Source of the DNA: Orychophragmus violaceus
Taxonomy: Eukaryota; Streptophyta; Magnoliopsida; Brassicales; Brassicaceae
Assembly (NCBI GenBank): GCA_030180135.1
Contig: CM058235.1
Location: 91,798,535 to 91,862,534 of the forward strand
DNA: 64,000 nt
Reading direction: 5' to 3'
In this document: piece after piece, positions 21,056-32,994 of the stretch
Numbering within the stretch: position 1 is the first letter of the stretch
Layout of the letters: the number at the start of each line of letters is the position of its first letter
Translations under genes and position numbers: made by a program
Notes under the pieces: model-generated
Told to the model about the DNA's origin: nothing
Databases searched by the model: none
What the model saw: the letters and a program-made list of their open reading frames with translations, nothing else

Positions 21056-22393
21056 CTAGGTAACCGACCCGCATGCATATGCGGATTTGTTATTTAATCC
21101 AAGTTATTTGTTTGTCAAAACAAAACGTAACATTGTTTTAAAAATCTCTGAATTGTTACATGTATATTTATTTTGAGGTATTTACTTGAAAATCACATAA
21201 TCATAGTAAATAATTAAAGTCTAGTTTTTTTAAAAATACAATTGGAAAATTTTAGTTTTATATAAAAAAAAATTTCTAACATACCCAAAAAGTGCATAAA
21301 ATCATAACATAAAACAACAAAACATTTTCCTTAAAATGAAATTACCTCATAATTAATTTTCTACGATATATAAAAATAAACAATATTCTGAAAAAATAAC
21401 ACTGATTACAATCTATTAAAAACTCTACTTAATGTTACTGAACACTTCTGTGTAAACAACGTTCTTTGTTCTCTTCATTGGTTTTCATTCTTTATCTATG
21501 ATCAGAATTTTTAGATCAGTTCTAGAAGTGACTCTTGAAACGAAACTACAACTATCCATGAGTAAAAACAAGTCTAGGAAGATACAATTCAACTTTATCT
21601 AGTATTTGTCCTTGACTTTTGTTTATAGTTATTGAAAAAAGCAAGAGACACAGGAAACTGCCTACGCCGCATTATCAAAGGAAATCTTGCTTCAGGCGGC
21701 ATCACAAACATCTTATGTAGTGCAAATTTACGACCAACAATAGATCAAGTTATATCCTAGCCTCAATAATTGATTACCCAAAAGAGTAACTTGTAACCTA
21801 GTGTCATTGCATAAACCATTCCTTTGATTTCAAATTGTGGTTCGGCAGACCAGAGAAATTCTTGGGGGTATACCATATCTTCTTTTTCCCTTTATCTGAA
21901 GTATCAATGGTGTCAAAACTGAGGTAAGATTTATCTGCACCTGTTATCAAAGAAACATAACTTTCAATCCAAATATCTTTCTATGATAACAATTTAACAC
22001 AAGAAAAATATATTATTGCATTAAACATAACCATATTCATAAAATAAACAGAAATACCTTTTAATGATTCGAGCATATGGTCATTAACCATATCAACATC
22101 ATGGTTGGTTGGACTCAAAATTTATCTTCTTGAAAAAAACTTTGGGTCAGACTCAACCGCAAAAGAATCTCCATATACTTCTTTAAAAATTTAGTTGATA
22201 GGTTCAACAGAATCAGTTATGAAAAAATCTTATGGAATGTATATCTCAAACTCTTCATCATCTCCACCGTTTATCTTTCCGTCTCTTATATCCAAAATCC
22301 ACTTGGAGAATTATCTAAGAGAAGAGCTTCATCAGTACTCAGATCATTAGCAAGTAGTCGTATGTTTTTGGTGAGATTCAAAACAGTGCATTT
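21056..22393 (-). mobile_element. Helitron remnant, copy C (3' half)
   Basis: The 3' terminus reads, on the minus strand, CCGCATATGCATGCGG (a 6-bp stem with 4-base loop), 9 bases and then CTAG followed by T: the canonical Helitron 3' signature. The interior is C-terminal RepHel helicase remnant parallel to copy B. It is interrupted at 22393 by the Athila-like element and resumes at 30885. Confidence 0.82.
21400..22380 (-). pseudogene. RepHel helicase remnant, copy C
   Basis: It contains the C-terminal GQLYVAVSR-type block (21500-21600), the segment recognisable as PEARFPL-like (near 21690) and, at 22190-22330, the DIRDGKINGGDDEEFEI and DIPxDFFITDSVEPI equivalents. Stops are frequent. Its N-terminal portion lies beyond the Athila-like insertion at 30885-31545. 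Confidence 0.72.
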
Positions 22394-23781
22394 TGATATA
22401 CTTGTATTTTCATGCATTTAGGCTACTGTTTAGATCATGTTTTATTTCTTTTTAGCCTCCTTTAGCTTCATTGCTTTACTCATTGGTGTGTTTAGAGTAT
22501 AGGATCAACTAGAGCTAGGTTTAGGCATTCTAGGCTTGCATTTGGAGTATTTTTGGTGTGTTGCAGGTGCAAGGAGTATTGGTGAACTTGGAAGTGGAGT
22601 CTAGAGCTCAAAGGACTAAGAAAGACCCAACATGAAGGCATATCGGCCACCATATTGTTTGGAGTGGCCGATACATACTCTCGGATTCAAATCAGTAAAA
22701 GCATAACGGTTGGCATATCGGTTTAGCAACTGATACGCTCCTTCGACAGAAAACCCGAAGACTCATATCGGCCAGCATATCGGTCTAGCTGGCCGATACA
22801 GATCCCAGAAACTGTCTTGGATCCAGGTCAACACCCGGTTTGTTCCGGGTTGACCCGGTTTGTTCCGGGTTGACCCGGTTCGCCCCATACTCACTACTTA
22901 AGCCAAAAACCTATTTTTTACTGTTTCTTAAGCTTGTTTTGATTGAAAAACCATTTTGTAAGAACAAGTTTGAGTTTTTGTTAATCTAAGTACTTCTTTG
23001 GTGATTTCTTCTCTAAATCTTTCTTTCTATCTCTAATCTTCAATGATCAACACTATCTCTATGGGTTTTGTTAATCATATGATGATTAGTGAGTAGTTTC
23101 TCATAGGGTTTATGGGTTAGGTAGGATTTGGTTGATTAGGGATGATTAATGGATGTATAATGTTTTTTTGTCTTAAATCTCTTCTATCTAAATGTGCTTA
23201 ATGCCTAATTAGCCTTGTTCATGTTGATTAGGATGTTTAGGATTTCTTGCTCACCATGTGTTCGATGAAATGCCAATTTTAGATTTGATAGGACTTTCAC
23301 ATTCTAGCACATGAAAATGGATGTTTAGAGTGATTGTTGGCTATTTGGAACTTGTTTGAATGCTTGCTTGATCTTACTTCACAAATGAGAATTTGTTCTT
23401 GGATTAGGATTAGGGAAAAAGATTAGTACTAAGAGATTAGAATAATCAACTTGTTGTGTTCTATGCTAGGAGGTTAGCTTCTTTGAAGTTTGAATTAGGA
23501 TCCTTGATCATCCCGAGTCACCAATCTGTAGACCTTAACCTTTAGACCTTATCTCTATCCTTGATTGTTAAGAATTCATCTTGTTTACTTGCTTTTTATT
23601 TGCTTCTATTTAAATTGTCTTCATAAGAATTGTTAGAACCAAATTTGATTAAGTGATTTGACTCTAGAGTTTTGGTGTATTCTTATTGGCTCTATCCGTC
23701 CCAAAAATGTTCGATGCCTGAAAGCTACACGATAAGCTTGAGGAATTGATACCTCAAAGGATCCTAAAATCTTTGTTATCA
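22394..23781 (+). repeat. 5' LTR of the Athila-like element
   Basis: 1388 bp. It contains facing CATATCGGCC/GGCCGATAC words at 22637-22800 and a 22-23 bp direct repeat of GACCCGGTTTGTTCCGGGTT (22833-22880), present once more than in the 3' LTR. It also has a 25-bp segment near 22590-22610 missing from the 3' LTR. Termini are TG and CA. Confidence 0.92.
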
Positions 23782-23782
23782 A

Positions 23783-23802
23783 TTTGGCGCCGTTGCCGGG
23801 GA
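23783..23802 (+). other. Primer-binding site, tRNA-Asp type
   Basis: TTGGCGCCGTTGCCGGGGA follows the 5' LTR after one or two bases. It is the standard Athila-lineage sequence complementary to the 3' end of tRNA-Asp. Confidence 0.88.
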
Positions 23803-23896
23803 AGGAAGTTGGATAGATCAATTCGATTTCTAATCCTTTTTAGATCAAGTCTTTGTTACTAACTTTGCTTCTTCCTCTCTCTTTGATGTTAGGTGT

Positions 23897-25866
23897 ATGA
23901 ACTTACGCAGCCGTGGAACAACAAACTTAGTTGCAAGAGTTGAGGACATCAAGGCACACGAGAGGAGATTAGCGAAGGAACGACACGCACAAGAAAGGGC
24001 TGATCACTTAGATAGACTTGGGTTGGAACCAATTGTAGAGGTTCAACAAGACTTTGTGGGTGTTGAGCAGCCGGTTATGGATCATGAGGATCAACAGCAG
24101 GACCAACATGGCCACCAAGAGCAACAAAAATCATCAGGGCAATGTGGACAGAATAATAGGATTCTGGTTCATCCTGAGAGGCCAGCTATAGCCATTGGTG
24201 ATAGAGATGCGCCGAATACAAACGCAAACCGGCAAGGGATCATTCCACCACCGGTCAACAATAACAACTTGAGATCCGGGCTATCTTGATCAACATGGTG
24301 CAAAATAATCAGTTTCACGGGCTTGCATCTGAGGATCCCTTGCAGCACTTGGATACATTTGACAAGATTTGTGCTACCACAAGGCTTAATGGTGTGACTG
24401 ATGATGGTTTGAAGATGCGTCTCTTCTTTTTCTCTTTGGCGGATAGAGCTAAGGAATGGGAAAGCAACATCCCTCCGGGATCCATTACCACTTGGGGGGA
24501 CCTTAAGAAAGCTTTCTTGAAGAAGTTCTTCTCAGCTACTAGGACTGCCCGCTTTCGCAATGAGCTATCCAGCTTTGTGCAACGAAACAATGAGAGTTTT
24601 GCTGAAGCTTGTGAGAGGTTCAATAGGCTTACTAATCAGTGTCCCCACCACGGTTTCACTAAGGAAACAATTCTAAGTAACCTCTATCGAGGAGTGCTTC
24701 CTAAAATGAGGGCGATGCTTGATTCTTCTAGTAATGGACACTTCCTAGGGAAGGGAGTCTATGAAGCCATGGAGTTAATCGAAAACCTTGCTATAAGCGA
24801 TGGGAACTACAATGAGGATTACGAGCGGACCAATAGAGGATCATCTTCTACAGATGAGAAGTACGAGAAGGAAATCAAGTCCTTACATGAGAAGATAGAC
24901 AAGATGATCTCCTCTAGCCAAAAGTAAATCAGCTTTGTGGGCAACTATGAGGATGCACAGCCCTTGCTCTATAGTGTAGAAGAAGATATGACACAAGAGG
25001 AGATTAACTTCATTGCGGGGCAAGGTGGTTTCAACAAAGGCTTCAACCCCAACTATAGAAACCACCCAAACTTTTCATACAGAAACCTCAATGTGGCAAA
25101 CCCTCAAGACCAAGTCTGTCCCCAAGCTCCACCTCAAGGACAAGCTCAACAACAAAAGCCTTTTGTCCCTTACACCAACCAACAAGGGTTTGTCTCTCAG
25201 ACTCAACCTCAAGGACAACAAGGCTATGTTCCCAAGCAACAATACCCTCCACCCGGTTTTGGGAAAAAACAGCCACAAGCTTCCTCCTTTTTGGGTTTGG
25301 ATAATGAGTTAAAGGGAATGATGAAACAACTCATCCAAGGACAAGCAAGTGGGGCATTGGAAGTGAAGAACTTAAAGAATGAGCTGCAGCATTTGACTTC
25401 TCGCTTGATCAATGTTGAAAACACGCACGCTTCCACTTCTAGACCCACCGGTACTTTTCCCAGAAACCCGGAGAAGAACCTGAAAGACTACTGCAATGCA
25501 ATCTTCTCTACTGTTGATCATGAGAAACCAGACCATGAAAGAGAGGTTGATGAAATCGAAGCACTTCTCTATGGTTATGAACTCCCTCCTGCTGCACATG
25601 TTCCTCTCAAGGAGATGAAGGCCACTGTAGTTAAGCCTTCCTATGTTGCACCAGCTAAGGTGATGAGTGCTACTGATATTTTTGCTGAAGATATTGTGTC
25701 TACTGTCCAAACAACACCAAGGGTACTTCCGAAGCTTGGTAATCCAGGTAAATTTACCATCAATTGTACTTTGGGAGACTTGGAGATTACGGATGCATTG
25801 TGTGACTCCGGCTCTACTGTGAGTGTGATATCTCTTGACATGGTGGATTCTCTTGGGATTAAGTGA
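23897..25866 (+). pseudogene. Athila-like gag and protease
   Basis: It begins MNLRSRG at 23897, shifts frame near 24286, then gives a retrotransposon gag domain (24310-24720): ASEDPLQHLDTFDKICATTR, RLFFFSLADRAKEWESNIPP and YRGVLPKMRAMLD. A Pro/Gln-rich linker follows (25100-25270). The aspartic protease motif CDSGSTVSVI is at 25801-25830. Stops at 24925 (TAA) and 25864 (TGA) interrupt the second frame. In this family gag forms the particle and the protease matures it. No zinc knuckle was seen. Confidence 0.85.
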
Positions 25867-26029
25867 ATGGAAATGTACTCATATTCTATTACATTTGGAG
25901 ACTCTTACTCAAAAACTCCAATGGGAATGATCAAGGGCTATCCACTGAAGATTGGTGAGTGCACCATCCCAACTGACTTCATTGTCATGAAGATGAAGAA
26001 GAGTACCCAACTACCTCTCTTACTTGGTA
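25867..26029 (+). pseudogene. Athila-like protease C-terminal part
   Basis: The frame after the TGA at 25864 encodes the downstream protease fold (GECTIPTDFIVMKMKKS and PLLLGT). It is cut at 26034 by the solo LTR; the sequence after the solo LTR (26680) continues in the same reading register because 645 inserted bases is a multiple of three. Confidence 0.8.
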
Positions 26030-26034
26030 CCTCT

Positions 26035-26674
26035 TGTTGGGATAGTGTCCTGAAATCACACTTGTACTCACTCCTGATGATAGTTGTGTGTCGAGATCAG
26101 ACATTCGTATAATACTGGGCGGTTGCAATGTTTTGCTAGAAGCCTCTTGCAATCTGTAAGTTGTAGACTTACTGCCAGTATTATATGATCCTATAGGGTC
26201 ACACACCTAAGCAAACTGGAAGCTACGACATGGGAATGATCATTATGGCAATGATCATATTAATGTGTATTGGATGCACATTATAATCGATATAATGGTG
26301 TTGTGTCGATCGACACAGCTTGTGTGTCGGTCGACACAGTTCGGGTTTTCGGAAAGGCTTTCCGAATTAAGACTTAATTAAGTCTGGCCCGTTAAGCAAG
26401 TTTAGGTCGAATAAAACTTGAGAGTTTCGACCTAAACAGATGGCCGTCCACTTTTCTTGACAGAAAAAGTAGAAACACCAGAGAGATTCGAATCCCATTG
26501 ATCCGACACTAGCATCCCGTTTCCAGCTTGTGTGCGTGTGTATCTGGTAGAGGCAAGGCATCTGCGTTGCTCCACTGATCTCGTTCACCATTCTCATTCC
26601 GCTGCCAGTTCAAAGGTAAGAACGAGGTTGGTTTATTTCAATATATCAAACCCTAGATCTTAGGAGATCCAACA
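26035..26674 (+). mobile_element. Copia solo LTR (E1 family) inside the Athila-like element
   Basis: 640 bp, TGTTGGGATAG to GAGATCCAACA, flanked by a 5-bp duplication CCTCT (26030-26034 and 26675-26679). It is the same family and length as the LTR at 37343-37982, in opposite orientation on the window. No internal region is left, so it formed by LTR-LTR recombination. It carries TGTCGATCGACA and TGTCGGTCGACA words at 26305-26340 and a perfect 11-bp paired outer stem (26108-26118 with 26175-26185). Confidence 0.93.
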
Positions 26675-26679
26675 CCTCT

Positions 26680-27422
26680 TTCCTCAACACCACTGGAGCT
26701 TGTATGGACTTCAAGAAGAAACGTGATGTGCTGAATAATGTTGATAAAATGGTTTACTATCCTTTGAGTAGCACATCTCTCCACACTTGTGGTGTCATCC
26801 TCTCTCCCAATGAAGATGATTTGTTAGAGGAAGCACAGCTATTTGAAAATGTAGGCAAGGAAGTTTGGCCTAAACTCATGGATCATTGAGTGAGCACATG
26901 GGACGTGCTCAAAAGGAGGGGGTGGATAGAGCTATTGGAACTCCTCTTATGACCATAAGGACTGAGTATGTTGGATCCATAACTTCAATGAAGCTGACAA
27001 CCAATGAGGATAAAGAACCAAAGGAGAAAGATGTGGATATGCTGAAAAGGAGGACTTCAAAGCAAGTGGCAAAGGCTGGAAAGGAACAGGTTGTCAACAA
27101 TCCCCCAAAGGCTCAAGAGTATGAAAAGGAGATAATGGATAGTGAGAGTCTACAATCTTTGTTTGGTGAGCATAATGGAAATGCTCTACCCAATGGACTA
27201 GATGGAGTCAAAGAAGCTGAGAAAGGACATAAGGACAAGCTGAAAACTCTAATGACCGTTGAAACTCCATCATCTCTCAATTGTATCAGCTTACATCCAT
27301 TGAGTCTAAAGGGTAACTGCATTGAGTACAAGGTCAAGTCTAATGGGAAAGCTAGACCTTTTGCAAGTGTAAAGGCTTCGATCAGTCCAAGGTTCCAAGG
27401 CGATTCAGTCAATCTCAGTTAA
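26680..27422 (+). pseudogene. Athila-like downstream coding remnant
   Basis: The first frame (to TGA at 26887) resumes the protease-adjacent protein, with MDFKKKRDVLNNVDKMVYYP. A second frame, 26886-27422, is rich in Lys and Glu and has no recognised domain. In autonomous relatives RT, RNase H and integrase would follow the protease; here the sequence goes directly to non-coding DNA. Confidence 0.6.
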
Positions 27423-29530
27423 CTGACTTCTTAGGTCCTAGCCGTCACTCTCGAGGGCAGGCCACGCTCTTCAACCGCATAAACCTCGGTTTGCAAAAGT
27501 CGAGCTTAACGACTTTAAACAAAAGCGCACTTGGGATACATTCCCATGTTTATCCTTGTAAATATGATCTTTTGCTTGTTATTTTTGATTTTTTGCTTTG
27601 AGTTTTATCAGGTTTTGGTCATTAGGTGAGGTTGTGGACTCGTTGGTGTTAAGTAAAGGCCATGGGAATGAAGGAAAAGGATATAGGGAGTCATTATCGG
27701 CTTCCGTATCGGTTGGCCAAACCGATACGGACCCTCACGAGATTGGCCGAGAGAAATTCACGAAATATATCGGTCTCTGTATCGGCTGGCCAGGCCGATA
27801 CGGTCTTTCGGGACAGAACAGATATCGGCATCCGTATCGGTTGGCCAGGCCGATACGGACCTCCCAGGAATTAATCCGAGACATCATATCGGCTGGCGTA
27901 TCGGTCGGCCAAGCCGATACGCCCCTCTTCGCCCAGGTAACACTCCACCCTTGTTCATAGCTCGTTTTTCCTTTCTTTCATTGCGTCTTGTTTATTTTCG
28001 GTCTTTCCTCCTCGCTTCTTTCACATAAGGGACTGTGTGATTTAAGTTTGGGGGAGAGACAAGTTGCTAATCATGTTTCTTTTGATCTTATTTTTCTCTT
28101 TTGCACTTTGAGTCTCATGCATTTCACTTAAGGCATAGAAAATCCAAAAAAATCGCAAAATTTCAAAAAAATTCACAAAAAGAAAGCATTGTAGGATTGA
28201 GTCTAGTTCACATTGTAGGATGCATGCATTGGGGACGATGATGATTTTGCCTTGTAGAGGCTCACCAATTAAGTTGCTCGTTGCTTTAATCGATTTTCAA
28301 AACAAAGGAAAACCCATTACTTGACTTTGAGATTCAGAAATTCCCTATCTTTGTGAAGCTTGCACGAATTTAACTCGATTCCGTGATATTGGACTTAATT
28401 TGACTTTGAAATATCTTTCTTAGGATCTTTAAATGCAATCCCATGGTCTTTGCCCGAGTTATGCTTTCCCTTTTACCACTCTCTTGATTAACTCGGGCAA
28501 CCATTGATCTTATGATCATGGTTTCCCTTACCCAAAGACCCTAAACCTTTCCTTGAAGCCTAAATTGATTTGTGAGTAAGGCCTGTTCTTGATAGCTTTT
28601 GGCATGTGCAAAAACTTGAGAGTATTGGGAACGACAATGGTCTTTTCTCATTTTAGCTAGCTCTATTTTCCATAAGGGTATAGCATTAGGATTGGAAATA
28701 AGTTGGGGGGGGGGGAGATGAGAGCTAAGTTGGGAATAGAAGGATCAATGAAATGGGTTAAAAAAGAGTTCAAAGAAGAGAAAGAAAGTCGCTAGGAAAT
28801 CTCATAAGAATAGAGCTATGTGCAAAAAGAAAAGAGAATCAAGTAAGTCCCCTAGGAATGAATCAAAAAGAAAAGAAAAAGATCAAGTGATGAGGGGGAT
28901 AAGTTATGAAAAAGAATGCTCAAGAGTGAAAAAGAATAGAAAATCAGTCAAGAGTCTCCTAGTTGACGTAAAGAAAAGAATGAAAAGGCCAATGGGGTGA
29001 GTGTTTGTTGAAGAGTTTGATCATGGTTGGGGTTTGGTGAGTGTTTGTTTTTGAAAATGGGATTGTATAGAGAAATATTCTAGGGATTGGGTAGAACAAT
29101 GAGAAAAGAACTTTGTATGCATGAATTGTTCCCTTTCTTAGATAGATTTTGTGTAATACCAATTTCTCTTATTCTCGAGAGTTAACCACCTCCAAAGACA
29201 CTATTAAGCCACCTCAAATATCCCCTCTTGAACCTTGCCGATTGGGATTGATTGACTGCCCCTTTGTGAGATCGCACTTAACTTTTAATGAATGTAAGGA
29301 ATTGAGTTGATGATTGCTTGTGTTCTATAGGATCTCGGGAGTTAGAGTAGGGATTGAGGGAACGGTAATGTGGAAGTACATGAATAGACAATATGATTTG
29401 AGCAACTTGTAACTTCTTTGAAAGGTCTTGTATCTTGTTGTGAGTTTTGTGGTTTTGAGTCCCCGCCTTCAAACCTTTCTCCCAACTTGCTTTGATAGTC
29501 TTATGCTTGCTTGTGGACAAGCAAGGTTTA
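27423..29530. other. Athila-like 3' non-coding internal region
   Basis: About 2.1 kb without credible genes. It begins with AAACAAAAGCGCACTTGGGA, similar to the post-coding sequence of Athila/Tat elements, includes the TATCGG/CCGATA array (27695-27921), an 11-base G run at 28705-28715 and purine-rich AAAGAAAAGA tracts at 28730-28990. Long 3' internal regions are usual for this lineage. Confidence 0.65.
27695..27921. repeat. Four-unit TATCGG...GGCC...CCGATA inverted-word array
   Basis: Units begin at 27695, 27768, 27823 and 27897. Each has TATCGG, then GTATCGG(T/C)(T/C/G)GGCCA, then CCGATACG. The words are self-complementary around GGCC. The same words occur in both LTRs of the element. Confidence 0.85.
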
Positions 29531-29544
29531 AGTTTGGGGGGAAT
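29531..29544 (+). other. Polypurine tract
   Basis: AGTTTGGGGGGAAT directly precedes the 3' LTR and fits the plus-strand priming site of Athila-like elements. Confidence 0.8.
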
Positions 29545-30884
29545 TGATATACTTGTATTTTCATGCATTTAGGCTATTGTTTAGATCATGTTTTATTTCT
29601 TTTTAGCCTCCTTTAACTTCATTTCTTTACTCATTGGTGTGTTTAGAGTATAGGATCATCTAGAGCTAGGTTTAGGCATTCAATGCTTGCATTTGGAGTG
29701 TTTTTGGTGTGTTGCAGGTGCAAAGAGTATTGGTGAGCTCAAAGGACTAAGGAAGGAAGACCCAGCATGAAGGCATATCGGCCACCATATCGGTTGGGGT
29801 GGCCGATACATACTCTCGGATTAAAATCAGTGAAAGCATATCGGTTTAGCCAACTGATACGCTCCTTCGACAGAAAACCCGAAGACTCATATCGGCCAGC
29901 ATATCGGTCTGGCTGGCCGATACAGATCCCAGAAACTGTCTTGGATCCGGGTCAACACCCGGTTTGTTCCGGGTTGACCCGGTTCGCTCCATACTCACTA
30001 CTTAAGCCAAAAACCTATTTTTTACTGTTTCTTAAGCTTGTTTTGATTGAAAAACTCTTTTGTAAGAACAAGTTTGAGTTTTTGTTAATCTAAGTACTTC
30101 TTTGTGATTTCTTCTCTAAGTCTTTCTTTCTATCTCTAATCTTCAATGATCAACACTATCTCTATGGGTTTTGTTAATCATATGATGATTAGTGAGTAGT
30201 TTCTCATAGGGTTTATGGGTTAGGTAGGATTTAGTTGATTAGGGATGATTAATGGATGTATAATGTTTGTTTGTCTTAAATCTCTTCTATCTAAATGTGC
30301 TTAATGCCTAATTAGCCTTGATCATGTTGATTAGGATGTTTAGGATTTCTGGCTCACCATGTGTTCGATGAAATGCCAGTTTTAGCTTTGATAGGACTTT
30401 CACATTCTAGCACATGAAAATGGATGTTTAGAGTGATTGTTGGCTATTTGGAACTTGTTTGAATGCTTGCTTGATCTTAATTCACAAATGAGAATTTGTT
30501 CTTGGATTAGGATTAGGGAAAGATATTAGTACTAAGAGATTAGACTAATCAACTTGTTGTGTTCTATGCTAGGAGTTTAGCTTCTTTGAAGTTTGAATTA
30601 GGATCCTTGATTATCCCGAGTCACCAATCCGTTGACCTTAACCTTTAGACCTTATCTCTATCATTGATTGTTAAGAATTCATCTTGTTTACTTGCTTTTT
30701 ATTTGCTTCTATTTAAATTGTCTTCATTAGGATTGTTAGAACCAAATTTGATTAAGTGATTTGACTCTAGAGGTTTGGTGTATTCTTATTGGCTCTATCC
30801 GTCCTAAAAAGGCTTGATACCTCGAAGCTACACGATAAGCTTGAGGAATTGATACCTCAAAGGATCCTAAAATCCTTGTTATCA
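29545..30884 (+). repeat. 3' LTR of the Athila-like element
   Basis: 1340 bp, the same termini as the 5' LTR. It is shorter mainly by a 25-bp segment and one copy of the GACCCGGTTTGTTCCGGGTT repeat. Several substitutions also separate the two LTRs, so the insertion is clearly older than Copia E2 and E3. Confidence 0.92.
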
Positions 30885-31902
30885 CATTTGTTTCATAGTA
30901 ACAACGAATTCAAAGCAGCCATAACAGTCTACTCTCTTCCACCATCAATTACTACTGGTAAAATCTGTCTAAAATTACCACCAGAAACCAATAGGCTTAC
31001 CTCCAAATGGCACATCACATCCCAAAATATCTCGCATTCTCCTATCCATAGTCTCAAAATAGTGTTTACTCATCATTGGTGCTTCATCCCATATAATAAG
31101 TTTTGCTAACTTTACCAACTATGCTTGATCCGTTCCAGGTTTCATAGAACATTTCGACTATTCATTTATTTGAATAGGGATTCCAAATCTAGAATGAGGT
31201 GTTCTACCACCTTTTAGCAACAAAGCAGTAATACCACTGGATGCAACAGTTAATAATATTTGACGCTTGATCGAATAGTCGCTCCAAGAATACTCCACAA
31301 AAAGTATTTCTTGTTCCTCCAAATCCATAAATGAAAAACATACCACTTGTTCCATTGTTAACTGCAGTCATAACCTCATTATAAACAACGCTTTGTTCGT
31401 CTATAAGTTTGGGCAGATCTTTCGGTAAGTCAGATTTAAGCTCATCACAAATGTATGCTAACTCTTCTTATATCAACATGTTATTATATGTAGCCATGCG
31501 CTCATATCGGGTCTTGGCATACCTCTAATTTTAGATAGTGAACACCCACTTTACGCATAAGCACTTATATTTAGAGCGTGTGCTGAACGTAGGAAGTCCT
31601 CCTTTTATAGCTGCGGCGATTCAGTTGAAGAGATTCGTCCGCAGGATTTTCGGAGACTTTTTTCTTGGCATATTTTCCTTTCTATTTGATTTACCCTTTT
31701 TGCTTGGATTTATCTTCCATTTTTCTTTCTCAGATTTATCTTTCCATTTTTGTAATTATTCTCCCGCGACTCGATTTTTATCGTCCGAATGGATCAAAAA
31801 GGATAATCCAAGCCAATATACTATGAATCCTCTTAGCTCGGCCCAAAATCCACACTTCGTATAGATCATTTAACAATTCTTCTTGGACAGTTTGAAGATA
31901 TA
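30885..31902 (-). pseudogene. RepHel helicase remnant, copy C continued (5' half)
   Basis: It continues copy C after the target duplication: PIGFGGNFRQILP-type sequence near 30960, the DEAPMMS region near 31080, a Walker A neighbourhood (FFIYGFGGT-like, near 31330) and LPKDLPKLIDEQ-type sequence near 31400. Beyond 31545 it matches the 5' non-coding side of copies A and B. It is cut at 31902 by a MITE. Confidence 0.75.
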
Positions 31903-32328
31903 GGGGGGTGTATTGAACTTGATATTTAGAGTGATTTGATTTTTTATAAGATTTTGAATGATTTTAATGGTTTTGAGTGATTTTAAAGTAATTGTTATGA
32001 TTTTGTATTAAAATCACCTATAATCCCACCTAAAACCATGAGATTTGAATCTTTGTATTTTTAACTAGGAAAGTCACCTAAAATCTCTTAAAACCCTCTG
32101 CAGTCATTAAAATCTCAATACTTAAAACATTTTCAATAACAGTATTTGAAATGATTTTAGCAAATTCTTGTTTGAATAACAGTGGATTGTAAATGATTTT
32201 GAATGACTTTACATAAATCTCAAGTTCAATAACACCGGATTTAGGAAGACATTTTAAAATCATAAGTTGAATAACAACGGAAAGAAAACCTCAAAATCTC
32301 TTAAAATCCATAGTTCAATACACCCCCC
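31903..32328. mobile_element. Tourist-like (PIF/Harbinger) MITE
   Basis: 426 bp with 17-bp terminal inverted repeats GGGGGGTGTATTGAACT, flanked by ATA (31900-31902 and 32329-32331), a TWA-type target duplication. No coding capacity; the interior has repeated TTGAATGATTTT words in both orientations. Copy B at 9687-9705 and copy A at 5873-5885 show the empty site. Confidence 0.92.
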
Positions 32329-32331
32329 ATA

Positions 32332-32994
32332 GAATATTTGCAGGAAAAGTATTTTCGAGAAAAAGGACTCTCACATATTCCCTGTGGCCACTAGGTCTGA
32401 AATATGAATGTTTTTGGAAAGAGACCCTTCGACTTTATTGTTCTTCCTGTTTTGCCTAAAATTATTATCCCGAGTCATTCATCTTAGGCTTTTATCAACG
32501 ATGACGACGAGTTTTAATGCGTTTGTCCCGCATGTGTAAAATGTTATTTTATCGTCAGTAATAATTTGGACTGTGACACAAACTATATTAGATTACATTT
32601 CCTGATCACAAACTATATTATATGCATTTCCTGATCACAAACTAACGCAAACTCTTTTAGATTACATTTCCTGATCAGTTATAAAGTGTTATTGAATTTG
32701 TTTACTCTTATCACTTCACTACTATTTGACTCAATATACATGAGTTAATATTGTGATTAGTATTGTTAAAAGGAAAAAAAATTATAGCAAGAAATACAAT
32801 ATAAAGTTTGATAAGTAATTAAAGCCAAAAAACGTCCATACATGACAGCAGCCCCACATTGTATCGTTTCTTTATAATTAAAAAATGTATTGATTGGTCA
32901 AGAATATCACATCGTTCATATCATAAAGCTCCTTAAAGATTCATCATTGCTTTGATATAAATAAAAATGTCTATTTGATATAAAAATTTCCCAG
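32332..32994. other. End of block 2, then unassigned DNA
   Basis: Homology to copies A and B ends near 32365. The rest is AT-rich and without genes. ACATTTCCTGATCACAAACT-type words recur near 32596, 32630 and 32665, a small imperfect repeat. Confidence 0.5.

Larger units (their letters stand above)
22394..30884 (+). mobile_element. Athila-like Ty3/gypsy element, non-autonomous
   Basis: It is flanked by a 5-bp target duplication CATTT (22389-22393 and 30885-30889) inside Helitron copy C. LTRs are 22394-23781 and 29545-30884, both starting TGATATACTTG and ending TTATCA. A tRNA-Asp-type primer site follows the 5' LTR and a polypurine tract precedes the 3' LTR. Coding content is limited to gag and protease remnants; no RT, RNase H or integrase was found, so it would depend on a relative for mobility. 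A Copia solo LTR sits in it at 26035-26674. Confidence 0.92.

Noticed and set aside
27695..27921. CRISPR-like array
   Set aside because: Unequal spacing, imperfect self-complementary units and a plant retroelement context; CRISPR arrays are prokaryotic.
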